NCBI GenBank assembly: GCA_910577665.1
Contig: CAJTOJ010000002.1
Coordinates: 15,848-79,847, forward strand
DNA from: an uncultured Acetatifactor sp.
Lineage (GTDB): Bacteria > Bacillota > Clostridia > Lachnospirales > Lachnospiraceae
Reading direction: 5' to 3'
Length of the DNA: 64,000 bases
Shown here: in pieces, positions 9,730 to 18,368 of the stretch
Numbering within the stretch: position 1 is the stretch's first letter
Layout: each line of letters opens with the position of its first letter
Notes under the pieces: model-generated
The model's database searches: none
Seen by the model: the letters and a program-made list of their open reading frames with translations, nothing else
What the model was told of the DNA's origin: nothing
Position numbers and translations under genes: made by a program

Positions 9730-11346
9730 TCATGTAATATCAAAATCATCTCCATCCCGGACGGACAGATCATACTCTTCTTCCCCAATAGACACCTGTC
9801 TGGCATAATCCATCACACGTCTTTCATGCTTTTTGGGCAAAGGCAGGGGATTCTCAATGAGCTTTACCTTCTGTCTGTCTTCTCCCTCCGGTCTGGTGTC
9901 TCCTGCCCTCTTTTCTTCAGTCCCGCTTCCCATCCCGTTTTCTTCTGTCTTTTTACCCTCTGTTCTGTTTCCTTCCTCCACAGCTCCTGTCTGCTTCTCT
10001 TCCACCCCGGTTTCCCTGTCCAGGTTTCCGGCCATCTTTCCAGACTGGCTTTCCCCACCCTGTGCCAGCACAGCTTTCACAGATGACCTGCGGAAACATG
10101 CTCCCAGACTGACACCGGCCAGGACACAGCACAGCTGATACAGCAGCCCATACCCTGGCATCTCAGGTGCGAACACTCCGAAACTGCTGGCTGCTACACC
10201 TACACAAACTGCCAGGATCCACATACCCATGCGCTCTTTCTTCTTATCACACCAGAAGCTGAATATCCCTAATCCCATTAAGCCCACCAGGACCAGGATG
10301 TCCAGTGGCACACCAGGTTCTCCGTTGGTTGCAGGCAGTACATACCCTTCCGGGCTATACAGGGTTCCCCATGCTCCAAGGACGCTCCAGACTGTCTTCC
10401 CGCAGAGCAAAGCATCTGCCACAAGAAATCCTGCAAACCCCAGCACACTGCCTGCCAGATAGACTGCCCCTGCTGCTACCCTTTTCTTCCACGTGCGCTG
10501 GCCATTCTCTGTGGAAGCCTCTTCTTTCTCTCCTAAAGTTCCATCCCTTTCTCCGGACGGTTCCTCCTTCCTGGCCCATAGCACAGCAATGGCCATTACT
10601 CCCAACAGAAAGCCGGAAATATCCAGATAGCCTGCCAGCCCCGTCCATGCCCCTGCCAGAAAGGCCCGGTGCATCCCGGTCCGCTCTCCCATCCAGGCTG
10701 TAGTCAGGATAAGTCCCAGGAAAAACAGACAGAAGAAAAGTCCTTCCGGAGACAATTCCCTTACCACCCTGGCCCAATGATCCGAACACATCAGAAGCCC
10801 CAAAGCCACCAGACCGGGCAGTCTGCCTGCAAGCTTCCTCACAGCCACATACAGCAGCATGGCTTCTACAAGCTGAAGCAGGATCTGTAGCCAGACTCCC
10901 AGAACCGCCTTATTTCCCAGGAACCGGAACAGCAGATGCAGCAAATGCAGGTAAAGATAACTGGCACCGTGTACCACCTGTGGAATCTGGTGACCTTCCA
11001 CCACCTTCGCCGCCTCAAAATAGCCCAGCCCACCTAGCCCATTGTCCAGCTGTCCCAGTCTGAGTACCAGGCCTATTGACAAAAATGCCACCAGTGTCAG
11101 AGCTTCTCCTATGGCCAGTACACGCCGGCTGACAAAATTTGTCCGGATCCGGCCTGCCAGACGGTTCACCAGAAACACAAACAGGCCTGCCACCAGGAGA
11201 TACCCTGCCGCCAGACCCATATATAAATAAGGCTGTCCGATACCCTGCCCCCACAGTACCCTTGCCAGTCCCACAAGGATCCCGCCCATGGACAAGGTAT
11301 ACACCAGCCACATCAGATAACTACCTGCATTCTTTTTCCACACCAT
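9730..11346 (-). CDS. Polytopic membrane protein, GT-C glycosyltransferase-like, with a long charged C-terminal tail
   Basis: A 538-residue protein with about ten hydrophobic helices in residues 10-405, then a hydrophilic tail rich in Glu, Lys and Gly (about 415-538) ending FDIT. The arrangement and the loop after helix 3 resemble PMT/ArnT-like GT-C enzymes that use a lipid-phosphate sugar, but the usual acidic signature after the first helix is not obvious. Its first 26 bases overlap the end of the GT2 polyprenyl-phosphate glycosyltransferase gene, so the two are translationally coupled. A likely model is that the GT2 makes polyprenyl-phosphate sugar and this protein transfers it. That is an inference from neighbourhood. 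Confidence 0.5.
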   Translation of the reverse strand: MVWKKNAGSYLMWLVYTLSMGGILVGLARVLWGQGIGQPYLYMGLAAGYLLVAGLFVFLVNRLAGRIRTNFVSRRVLAIGEALTLVAFLSIGLVLRLGQLDNGLGGLGYFEAAKVVEGHQIPQVVHGASYLYLHLLHLLFRFLGNKAVLGVWLQILLQLVEAMLLYVAVRKLAGRLPGLVALGLLMCSDHWARVVRELSPEGLFFCLFFLGLILTTAWMGERTGMHRAFLAGAWTGLAGYLDISGFLLGVMAIAVLWARKEEPSGERDGTLGEKEEASTENGQRTWKKRVAAGAVYLAGSVLGFAGFLVADALLCGKTVWSVLGAWGTLYSPEGYVLPATNGEPGVPLDILVLVGLMGLGIFSFWCDKKKERMGMWILAVCVGVAASSFGVFAPEMPGYGLLYQLCCVLAGVSLGACFRRSSVKAVLAQGGESQSGKMAGNLDRETGVEEKQTGAVEEGNRTEGKKTEENGMGSGTEEKRAGDTRPEGEDRQKVKLIENPLPLPKKHERRVMDYARQVSIGEEEYDLSVRDGDDFDIT

Positions 11347-12292
11347 CGTCTGTCAACACTTTCTCTATATTGTACCGGGGCCTGTGTTTCACCTCAATGT
11401 AAATCTTCCCGATATACTGGCCCACCAGGCCGATGGCCAATAGCTGCAGCCCTCCCAGAAACCAGATGGAGAGGATCAAGGATGTCCAGCCCGGCACCAC
11501 ATGCCCTGTAAAATAAGAGATCAATGCATATAACAGAGCCAGGGCAGACGCAAAGAGGATAAACAACCCTACTCCCAGTATCATGCTGATGGGTTTCACG
11601 CTGAAAGAGGAGATGCCGTTAAACGCCAGTGCCAGCATCTTCTTCAGAGGATACTTGGACTCTCCAGCCACACGCTCCTTGCGGTCATAATATACACTGT
11701 CCGTCTGGTAGCCGATCAAAGGCATCATACCTCTCAGAAAGAGGTTCGTCTCCTTGTATTTGGAGAACTCTTCCACTGCACGCCTGGACATCAGCCGGAA
11801 ATCGGCATGGTTGTACACCGTCTTCACTCCCATGGCTCCCATGAGCTTATAGAATCCCTGGGCCGTCACCCGCTTGAAAAAGGTATCCGTCCTCCGTGCC
11901 TTGCGCACACCGTATACAATATCACAGCCTGCATGGAACTTGTCAATCATCTCCTCAATGACATCCACATCGTCCTGCAGATCCGCATCAATGGAGACTG
12001 TCACATCACACATATCCTTTGCCGTCACCAGGCCAGCCGTCAGTGCAAACTGATGTCCCACATTTCCAGCCAGCTTCAATCCATACACAGAAGAAGGATA
12101 GGCCGCATGCTCCTCCTCAATCAGTTCCCAGGTCCGGTCCTTGCTGCCATCGTTTACAAACAAGATAAAACTGTCCGATGCAATCTTCCCTTTCTCCGCC
12201 AGATCCTTCAGCACACCCCGCAGGGCTTTGGAAGCAATCTTCAGCACTTCTTCTTCGTTATAACAAGGCACTACGATTGCCAACTTGTCCAT
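11321..12292 (-). CDS. GT2 glycosyltransferase, polyprenyl-phosphate sugar synthase type (GtrB/ArnC-like)
   Basis: Inverting-fold GT-A enzyme with two C-terminal membrane helices, the layout of enzymes that load a sugar from a nucleotide donor onto undecaprenyl phosphate. Visible are VVPCYNEEEVL at the N-terminus, the metal-binding SIDADLQDD region, the FKRVTAQGFYKLM amphipathic block and two transmembrane helices around residues 228-310. ATG at 12292 is chosen because it begins directly with the GT-A fold; 17 residues upstream in frame have no family character. About 323 aa, normal for the family. It overlaps the downstream membrane protein gene. Which sugar it uses cannot be told. Confidence 0.85.
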   Translation of the reverse strand: MDKLAIVVPCYNEEEVLKIASKALRGVLKDLAEKGKIASDSFILFVNDGSKDRTWELIEEEHAAYPSSVYGLKLAGNVGHQFALTAGLVTAKDMCDVTVSIDADLQDDVDVIEEMIDKFHAGCDIVYGVRKARRTDTFFKRVTAQGFYKLMGAMGVKTVYNHADFRLMSRRAVEEFSKYKETNLFLRGMMPLIGYQTDSVYYDRKERVAGESKYPLKKMLALAFNGISSFSVKPISMILGVGLFILFASALALLYALISYFTGHVVPGWTSLILSIWFLGGLQLLAIGLVGQYIGKIYIEVKHRPRYNIEKVLTDDGVEKECR

Positions 12293-12390
12293 ATACACCT
12301 CTACCTTATCCCACACAGTTGCCGTCCCGCAGACTGCCGTCATCCATGAACCTGTTATCCCTGTAGCTTGCTGATACCCAGGCCCAGCTG

Positions 12391-13119
12391 CTATTCCTCC
12401 CAGTTATGGTACACCGCCTGTACGTCATCATCGTCCTCCAGCATATCCAGGGTTTTCTGCAGGTTCTTCAAGGCAGTCTCATCCGTAAGCGTCACATAAT
12501 TCTGAGGAATCATGGTCACTTCCGCACTCATCATAGGAATCCCCGCATCTTCCATCTTCTTGCGGACCTCCTCAAAGCCATCCGGGTCTGTCAACACCTC
12601 AAAGCTGTCTTCCTCCTCGCTGAAATCCTCTGCACCGGCATCTAACACGGTCATCATCAGATCATCTGCATCCATATCACATTCTTCCTTGTCAATGATG
12701 ATCTGGCCCTTCCGGTCGAACATGAAAGACACACAACCCGGAGTACCCACATTGCCCTGGCCCTTTGTGAAAGCACTTCTCACATTGGCTGCTGTACGGT
12801 TCTTATTGTCAGTGAGGGCATCCACAATGATGGCAATCCCGTTGGGCCCATATCCTTCATAGGTCACATACTCATAGTTTACATTGCCTACATCCCCTGC
12901 CGCCTTCTTGATGCCACGCTCAATGGTGTCATTTGGCATATTGTTGGCCTTGGCCTTGGCAATCACAGTAGCAAGCTTGAAATTGTTGCCAGGATCAGGT
13001 CCTCCCTCCTTCACCGCCACCGCAATCTCACGGCCTATGATCGTGAAAACCTTACCCTTTGCGGCATCGTTTCTCTCCTTCTTGTGCTTAATATTCGCAA
13101 ATTTTGAATGCCCTGACAT
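12391..13119 (-). CDS. yebC: YebC/PmpR family protein
   Basis: Member of the YebC/PmpR family, long described as DNA-binding regulators and more recently linked to translation of proline-rich stretches. The 242 residues include the invariant start MSGHSKFANIKHKKERNDAAKGK, VNYEYVTYEGYGPNGIAIIVDALTDN and the acidic C-terminal domain. Length and start are standard, with AGGAGAAGAG before the ATG. It stands alone, about 100 bp from its neighbours on each side. Confidence 0.95.
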   Translation of the reverse strand: MSGHSKFANIKHKKERNDAAKGKVFTIIGREIAVAVKEGGPDPGNNFKLATVIAKAKANNMPNDTIERGIKKAAGDVGNVNYEYVTYEGYGPNGIAIIVDALTDNKNRTAANVRSAFTKGQGNVGTPGCVSFMFDRKGQIIIDKEECDMDADDLMMTVLDAGAEDFSEEEDSFEVLTDPDGFEEVRKKMEDAGIPMMSAEVTMIPQNYVTLTDETALKNLQKTLDMLEDDDDVQAVYHNWEE

Positions 13120-13234
13120 ATCTCTTCTCCTCTTCTCCTTCTTTCATTTTGTGTTCTTATCCCCATGTTTTTGCTGTCTGGCAGATTCCCCGCAGCAAAG
13201 CCAGCTCTTCCTGCCTATGGCTTATTCCTTAGGT

Positions 13235-14635
13235 TCACTTTCTGCCATCTTCTTCAGTGGCCGGACCCGGTTCCCCGGACTCTGTCTCCTCCCCCGGCAG
13301 ACGCTTCACCAGGACACTCTGGATCATCTTATTCTCCACAGACAGGATCTTGAAATTATAGCCTCCGTAATCCACATCAAACTCTTCATCAGGCTCTGGG
13401 ATCTTGTCAAGTCTGGCAATCAGGAAACCATTCAAGGTATCAAATTCCTCCTCATGGAAGGAAATTCCCAGATGTTCTTCCAGTTCCTCCAGAGGGGTCT
13501 TCCCCTCCATGACATACTCGTCATCACCCTTCTCCTCGATATGGTCGCTGACCTCATCGTACTCATCCAGAATATTCCCAACGATCTCCTCCAGGATATC
13601 TTCCATAGCCACCAGGCCGTCTGTCTGCCCGTATTCATCTACCACAATGACCATCTGCAGCTTTTTCTTCTGCATCTCCCGGAACAGTTCATCAATATTC
13701 TTTGTCCTGGGCACAAAATAAGGCTCCCGCATCACATCTGTAAGTTCCCTGACCGGCAGGTCCAGCTTGTCATCCTCCACATGGAAACGCATGGCATCCT
13801 TCAGATGGAGAATACCCACAATGTGGTCAATGTTTTCCTGGTAGACGGGATAACGGCTGTTCCTGCCTTCCAGCATGAACTGGATGGCCTCTCCCAGCAG
13901 CATCTCATGGTCAATCGCCAGAATATAATTTCTGTTGGTCATGATATCCTGTGCTTCTTTGTCCCCGAACTCGAAAATATTGGAGATCATCTCCGCCTCA
14001 CTGGCCTGGATCACACCCTGTTCATGGCCCTCATTGACCATGCTGATGATCTCCTCCTCTGTTACATCCATATCGTCCGCCCTGCCACCTGCACCGAAAA
14101 GCCGCAGCAGTCCATTGGTGGTCACTGTCACCAGTCCGGTGAAAGGAAGCAGCACCTTGGTCAGATAATACACCGGCGTGATACAGGCATATGCCCATTT
14201 CTCCGGTACCCTGGCACCCAGCTTCTGGGGAAGCAGCACACCCAGGGTCAAGGTTATGTACAGAATCAATATGGTAGAAAGCACTGATGCAAGCACCAGT
14301 ACCACGGTACCTGGTATGGTCTGCAGCTTCAACTGGTGTTCTGCCACGAATTCCAGACCTCCTGTAATAGAGCGGAGCAAGACTCCCAGACACACTGCCC
14401 CGATTGCCACATTCACCAGTGTAGTGATCAGCTGCACTGCATTGGTATACTCTGCCGGTGCGGAGATGATACGCAGAAGACGCCTTGATTTCTTATCCTG
14501 GTTCTCTTCCGCCCTCCTCTCAATCTCTTTTTCATTCAAGGCCAGAAGTGCCGCGCCGAACCCATAGAAGAAAATATCAATCAGCAACAGCACTCCATAG
14601 AAAATCATACTGCCCGTAGGCCCGCCATCGTCCAT
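13235..14635 (-). CDS. CNNM/CorC-HlyC family transporter with CBS pair
   Basis: Membrane protein of the CNNM/CorC family, implicated in Mg2+ or Co2+ efflux. From the chosen ATG at 14635 the protein is about 466 aa, with four hydrophobic segments (DUF21 region, about residues 8-160), two CBS domains (about 200-325, including DIMTNRNYILAID and VVDEYGQTDGLVAMEDILEEIVG) and the C-terminal CorC_HlyC domain (GFLIARLDKIPEPDEEFD). The frame stays open for 222 bases upstream, but that stretch lies in a structured non-coding element, and the domain begins right at MDDGGPTGS. GGAGG lies 13 nt before this ATG, longer than usual. The substrate is unknown. Confidence 0.85.
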   Translation of the reverse strand: MDDGGPTGSMIFYGVLLLIDIFFYGFGAALLALNEKEIERRAEENQDKKSRRLLRIISAPAEYTNAVQLITTLVNVAIGAVCLGVLLRSITGGLEFVAEHQLKLQTIPGTVVLVLASVLSTILILYITLTLGVLLPQKLGARVPEKWAYACITPVYYLTKVLLPFTGLVTVTTNGLLRLFGAGGRADDMDVTEEEIISMVNEGHEQGVIQASEAEMISNIFEFGDKEAQDIMTNRNYILAIDHEMLLGEAIQFMLEGRNSRYPVYQENIDHIVGILHLKDAMRFHVEDDKLDLPVRELTDVMREPYFVPRTKNIDELFREMQKKKLQMVIVVDEYGQTDGLVAMEDILEEIVGNILDEYDEVSDHIEEKGDDEYVMEGKTPLEELEEHLGISFHEEEFDTLNGFLIARLDKIPEPDEEFDVDYGGYNFKILSVENKMIQSVLVKRLPGEETESGEPGPATEEDGRK

Positions 14636-14689
14636 GTTAAATTCCAATCCTCCATCTGTGATGTATTGTTTGTTCTCTTGAAAAGTTTC

Positions 14690-14848
14690 GTTCAGCTGCG
14701 CCCATTCGCAAAAATCGTGCCTTCCGGCACTCCTTTGCTGCTCCCGCAGCTCTTTTTGCTCATTAACGGGGTGCTCCCTCAGTGGAAACCGATGGCTGAA
14801 AATTTGTGTGAACACGATTTTCATCCAGACGCTTCCCATTGGCTGAAC
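14690..14848 (-). ncRNA. Structured 5' leader element of the CorC-like gene (candidate cis-regulatory RNA or repeat-derived RNA)
   Basis: Read on the minus strand, the element is closed by GTTCAGC/GCTGAAC. Inside are a hairpin GATGAAAAT...ATTTTCAGCCATC with inner GTGT/ACAC pairing, and a three-way junction in which GCAAAAA pairs with TTTTTGC around two hairpins, GCTGC-GGGA-GCAGC and GTGCC-GGAA-GGCAC. An outer helix CCC/GGG with flanking GC and TT/AA pairs lies below the junction. It should be fully transcribed from the promoter at 14875-14903 and ends 55 nt before the start codon. No match to a riboswitch class I know was recognised, and it may be a dispersed repeat. Confidence 0.5.
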
Positions 14849-14874
14849 TTTTACCACAAAAATGCCTGTATCCT

Positions 14875-14903
14875 AATATACCATCATAAGTCGTATTCGT
14901 CAA
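14875..14903 (-). promoter_or_regulatory. Sigma-A-type promoter of the CorC-like gene
   Basis: On the minus strand TTGACG, a 17-nt spacer, then TATATT preceded by TGG (extended -10). The predicted start near 14868 gives a leader of about 230 nt. Confidence 0.6.
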
Positions 14904-14922
14904 GAACTGCCACTCCCATATT

Positions 14923-15139
14923 GTTACGGTTCACGGTTTCACATTACGGTTCACGGCGCAGCCATAACAGCAACCTGGTGCACCCAAAACCAGCACGGAA
15001 AGCCTTTGTTGACCCTAGCAGCAAGAGCCAAATGTCTGCTCCGCAGCCGCTTGGCTCATTGTCCGCGGGAATCAAAACGACTACCTGGAATTGTCCGTGC
15101 AAAATATGCACCCCCACAAAAGCACCCGTGAACTGTAAC
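14923..15139. repeat. Inverted-repeat element with GTTACNGTTCACGG ends, downstream of mazF
   Basis: Left end GTTACGGTTCACGG (14923-14936) and right end CCGTGAACTGTAAC (15126-15139) are inverted copies with one mismatch over 14 bases. A second left-end-like copy lies at 14943-14956. The element begins 6 nt after the mazF stop codon and has no credible gene. Its ends match those of other elements in the window. Confidence 0.65.
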
Positions 15140-15145
15140 CCCATA

Positions 15146-15487
15146 TTATGTATCCAGTTCCAGACTGACCATCAGCGCATGGTTGATCCTTTTCATGATA
15201 TCACCTTCCAGATGACACACTTTATCCTTCAGCCGTTTCTTGTCAATAGTACGCAGCTGCTCTAACAGCACCACAGAATCTTTGTCCATATCATAGGTAG
15301 TGGCATTCAGCTCAATATGGGTGGGCAGCTTGGCCTTGTTCATCTTGGATGTGATGGCAGCGCAGATCACTGTGGGACTGTGCTTGTTGCCCACATCATT
15401 TTGTATAATCAGCACCGGCCGGATCCCTCCCTGCTCCGAACCGATCACCGGCCTTAAGTCTGCATAGTATACATCTCCTCGTCTCAT
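15146..15487 (-). CDS. mazF: MazF/PemK-family mRNA interferase (type II toxin), no adjacent antitoxin
   Basis: Ribosome-independent endoribonuclease of the NdoA/EndoA type. The 113 residues show the family start MRRGDVYYADLRPVIGSEQGGIRPVLIIQND, the catalytic-region PTVICAAITSKMNKAKLPTHIEL and SVVLLEQLRTIDKKRL. It follows alr as in Bacillus (alr-ndoAI-ndoA), but only 89 bp separate alr from mazF, too short for the usual antitoxin. An inverted-repeat element starts 6 nt after its stop. Start ATG follows GAGG. The antitoxin is either elsewhere or absent. Confidence 0.93.
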   Translation of the reverse strand: MRRGDVYYADLRPVIGSEQGGIRPVLIIQNDVGNKHSPTVICAAITSKMNKAKLPTHIELNATTYDMDKDSVVLLEQLRTIDKKRLKDKVCHLEGDIMKRINHALMVSLELDT

Positions 15488-15576
15488 ATTTCCTCACATT
15501 CTGCCGCCACAGGCGGCTCTTTGCTATAGAAAAAGTATTGCCGGTTTTCGAGAGGATATACAGTCCCTGCCCTTTT

Positions 15577-16776
15577 TCAAGAAATCGAAATGTAAGCGCA
15601 GCCACTTCCATTCTGGATCCTGCCATTTTCCACATACACCCTGGGAATCCGTTTGCCCAGGTCACAGACCAGTTCATAGTTGAACCTGCCGGACAGCTCC
15701 CCCAGTTCTTCTGCGCTGATCCATTGTTCTTTGTCCTGTCCCAGCAATACCACCAGGTCTCCCTCTGCCGCCTCCGGGATATGAGACACATCTGCCATAA
15801 GCTGATCCATACACACGCGTCCCAGAATGGGCGCACGCATACCTCGTATCAGCACATAGCCCTTACCCGACAGGGATCTGGGATAGCCGTCCCCGTATCC
15901 CACCGGTATGGTTGCTACCCGCATATCCTGCCCGGCTGTAAAAGTCCCCCCATAACTGATACTGCTCCCTGCCGGGATCATCTTTACATATACGATATGG
16001 CTGTACAAGGAAAGCGCAGGACGCAGGGGCACTGTCTTGCGGCTTACTTCTTCGGACGGATACAGGCCGTACAGTGTGATCCCGGCCCGTACCACATCCA
16101 TATTTGCCTCCGGCAGCTCCAGAATCCCTGCACTGTTGGAACAATGCTTTACCGGGATCCGCAGCGCAGTCTCCTCCTCTATTCTATGCACAAATTCCTG
16201 AAAAAGCTGCAACTGTCTCCGGGCACTTGTCTTGTCCCTTTCGTCTGCCCTGGCAAAATGTGTAAAGATCCCTTCTATCTCTATGTCCTGCGCCTTCTGT
16301 ATGGCATCTGCAAAAGCGATTCCCTCCTGGTCCGGGGTGATACCGATCCTGTTCATGCCAGTATCCACCTTAATATGTACCCTGACAGGCTTTCCTGCCC
16401 GTCTGGCGGCCTGCTGTAATTGTTCTATTGTATCATACCGGAACACCGCAGGCCTGATATCCTCCCTGGCCATCCGCTCATAGGCATAGGGGAATGTGTA
16501 ACCCAGTACCAGCAGTGGTTTTCTGATCCCTGCATCCCGCAGGAGGAACGCCTCCTCTGCTGTGGCCACCCCAAAGCCATACAGAAAATCCAGCGGCTCC
16601 AGGATTCTGGCAATGGGCACACTGCCATGACCATAGCCATCTGTCTTAATGATCCCCATCAGCTTTGTATGTTCTGCCACATTTGCCTTCATCTGCTGCA
16701 TATTATAGACAATAGCGTCCAGATCCACCAAAGCATATCCCCTTTGACAGCATTCCAGTTTCTCGTCAAGATTCAT
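15577..16776 (-). CDS. alr: Alanine racemase
   Basis: PLP-dependent interconversion of L- and D-alanine for peptidoglycan. The catalytic Lys is in GIIKTDGYGHG (about residue 41) and the catalytic Tyr in SSISYGGTF. C-terminal motifs TIPVGYGDGYPR and GRVCMDQLMADVS are intact. About 399 aa. The ATG at 16776 is chosen because it follows GGGGGAG at good spacing and begins just before the fold; it overlaps the nnr stop codon by 11 bases (ATGAATCTTGA), implying translational coupling. Confidence 0.95.
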   Translation of the reverse strand: MNLDEKLECCQRGYALVDLDAIVYNMQQMKANVAEHTKLMGIIKTDGYGHGSVPIARILEPLDFLYGFGVATAEEAFLLRDAGIRKPLLVLGYTFPYAYERMAREDIRPAVFRYDTIEQLQQAARRAGKPVRVHIKVDTGMNRIGITPDQEGIAFADAIQKAQDIEIEGIFTHFARADERDKTSARRQLQLFQEFVHRIEEETALRIPVKHCSNSAGILELPEANMDVVRAGITLYGLYPSEEVSRKTVPLRPALSLYSHIVYVKMIPAGSSISYGGTFTAGQDMRVATIPVGYGDGYPRSLSGKGYVLIRGMRAPILGRVCMDQLMADVSHIPEAAEGDLVVLLGQDKEQWISAEELGELSGRFNYELVCDLGKRIPRVYVENGRIQNGSGCAYISIS

Positions 16777-18319
16777 CTCTAAGCTCCCCCAGACTCTCCA
16801 CAACATCCCCTGCCATACAGGCATACTCTCCCTTCCTGGCACTGGCCCTGTCTCCTGCCAGGCCATGCAGGTATGCCCCCACAGACGCCCCCTGGAATCC
16901 GTCCATTCCCTGGGCCATCAGCCCGGCTATGATCCCCGTCAGCACATCTCCGCTTCCTCCGGTGGCCATGCCGCAGTTCCCACTTAGGTTCACACACATG
17001 GGACCCTCTCCCCTGCCAATGACCGTCCTGGCATCTTTGGCTACTACCGTAACATGCCATCTGCCTGCTAGCTCCCTGCAGGATGCTGCCAGATCTTCTT
17101 TCAGCTGTGCAACTGGCTTTCCCATCAGCCGGGACAATTCCCCTACATGGGGTGTCAGCACCACATCCCTGCCACTTCTACCCTGGTCTGCCAGCTTCTC
17201 CTGCAGCCGGATGTCCCTGGCCAGCAGATTCAGACCATCTGCATCCACCACCAGTGGCTTCCTGCCTTCTGCCAGAACCTGCTCCAGGCAAAAATGTGCC
17301 TCCTCATTCATTCCCAGACCCGGACCTATGGCAATCACATCTGTCCATTCCAGGCCCCTGTCCAACTCGCTGTAAGTACAGAAAAGTGCTTCTGGCAACG
17401 CAGTCTGCAGGATCAGCCTGTTCTCCTCACAAGTCACCACTTTCACCAGTCCTGCACCCATGCGGTAAGCCGACCGGGCCGCCAGACATGCTGCCCCGGC
17501 CATGTTCCGGCTGCCTGCCACAAGAAGCACCCTGCCAAAAGTCCCCTTGTTGCCGCTTCTGCTACGCTCTGGAAGCAGCTGGTACACCTCCTCATCGTAG
17601 GCAAACAGCTTCGGTATCTCTCCCAGAAAGCTTCCCTCTGAGATGCCGATCCCTGCCACAATGACCTTTCCCGCCCACTCACAGCCAGGATACAGTACAA
17701 GCCCCCGCTTACAGAATCCAAAGGTGACAGTCATGTCTGCCCGCATTGCCTCCCCCCAGATCCTGCCGGTATCCGAATCCACACCGCTTGGCAGATCCAG
17801 GGCAATCCGGTATCCGGAAAGCCCTGCACATTGCTGCAATGCTTCCAGGAAGATGCCTGTGACCGGACGACTCAGACCCACTCCGAACAAGGCATCTATT
17901 ATAATAGTATATTCCAAACGACGGGGACTGGTGCTAAAATCCACTGGATATTTTTCCAGAATATCCCTCTGGATCCGCCACTCTGATGTGGCCTTATGCG
18001 GATCTCCCACACACCACACTTCCACATGAATGCCCTCTTCAGCAAGCAGGCGGGCCAGGGCCAGTCCGTCTCCCCCATTGTTTCCCATGCCAGCCATCAC
18101 AAGAACAGTTCTGCCGACAGTGGCAGACATCTGCCCCAGCGTCTGGTGTCGGCCCTTCCCCTGCCTGTCTGGTCCTGGAAATGCCTTCAGATATTCCTCC
18201 ACCGCCTCCTTTGCCGCCAAAGCAGCCCGCTCCATCAGCACCAGGGCCGGAATACCGATCTTTCCTGTGGTATTAGCATCATACCGCTTCATTTCCGCCG
18301 CCGTCACCAGATATCTCAT
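16766..18319 (-). CDS. nnr: Bifunctional NAD(P)H-hydrate repair enzyme (epimerase NnrE + dehydratase NnrD)
   Basis: Repairs damaged hydrated NAD(P)H. The N-terminal epimerase domain (about residues 1-215) carries VLVMAGMGNNGGDGLALARLL. The C-terminal ADP-dependent dehydratase domain (about 225-510) carries the ribokinase-fold motif NCGMATGGSGDVLTGIIAGL. At 517 aa it has the usual length of the fused form. Start ATG follows AGGAGAGG. It sits between rex and alr on the same strand, a common clostridial order with mazF following. Confidence 0.95.
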   Translation of the reverse strand: MRYLVTAAEMKRYDANTTGKIGIPALVLMERAALAAKEAVEEYLKAFPGPDRQGKGRHQTLGQMSATVGRTVLVMAGMGNNGGDGLALARLLAEEGIHVEVWCVGDPHKATSEWRIQRDILEKYPVDFSTSPRRLEYTIIIDALFGVGLSRPVTGIFLEALQQCAGLSGYRIALDLPSGVDSDTGRIWGEAMRADMTVTFGFCKRGLVLYPGCEWAGKVIVAGIGISEGSFLGEIPKLFAYDEEVYQLLPERSRSGNKGTFGRVLLVAGSRNMAGAACLAARSAYRMGAGLVKVVTCEENRLILQTALPEALFCTYSELDRGLEWTDVIAIGPGLGMNEEAHFCLEQVLAEGRKPLVVDADGLNLLARDIRLQEKLADQGRSGRDVVLTPHVGELSRLMGKPVAQLKEDLAASCRELAGRWHVTVVAKDARTVIGRGEGPMCVNLSGNCGMATGGSGDVLTGIIAGLMAQGMDGFQGASVGAYLHGLAGDRASARKGEYACMAGDVVESLGELRDES

Positions 18320-18368
18320 GTCTGCGAACCTCTCCTTCCCAATGATTTCCCTAACGGGAAAAAGAGAA

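Larger units (their letters stand above)
14636..15145. other. 510-bp stretch without a gene: structured leader, promoter and inverted-repeat element
   Basis: Contains, from left to right, the 5' leader of the CorC-like gene with a strongly structured element (14690-14848), its promoter (14875-14903), and an inverted-repeat element (14923-15139) that ends 6 nt after the mazF stop codon. Open frames here have no recognisable protein character. Confidence 0.7.

Noticed and set aside
14636..14857. 74-residue N-terminal extension of the CorC-like protein
   Set aside because: It would be encoded by the structured element; the family domain starts at the ATG at 14635, and no ribosome binding site serves the upstream start.
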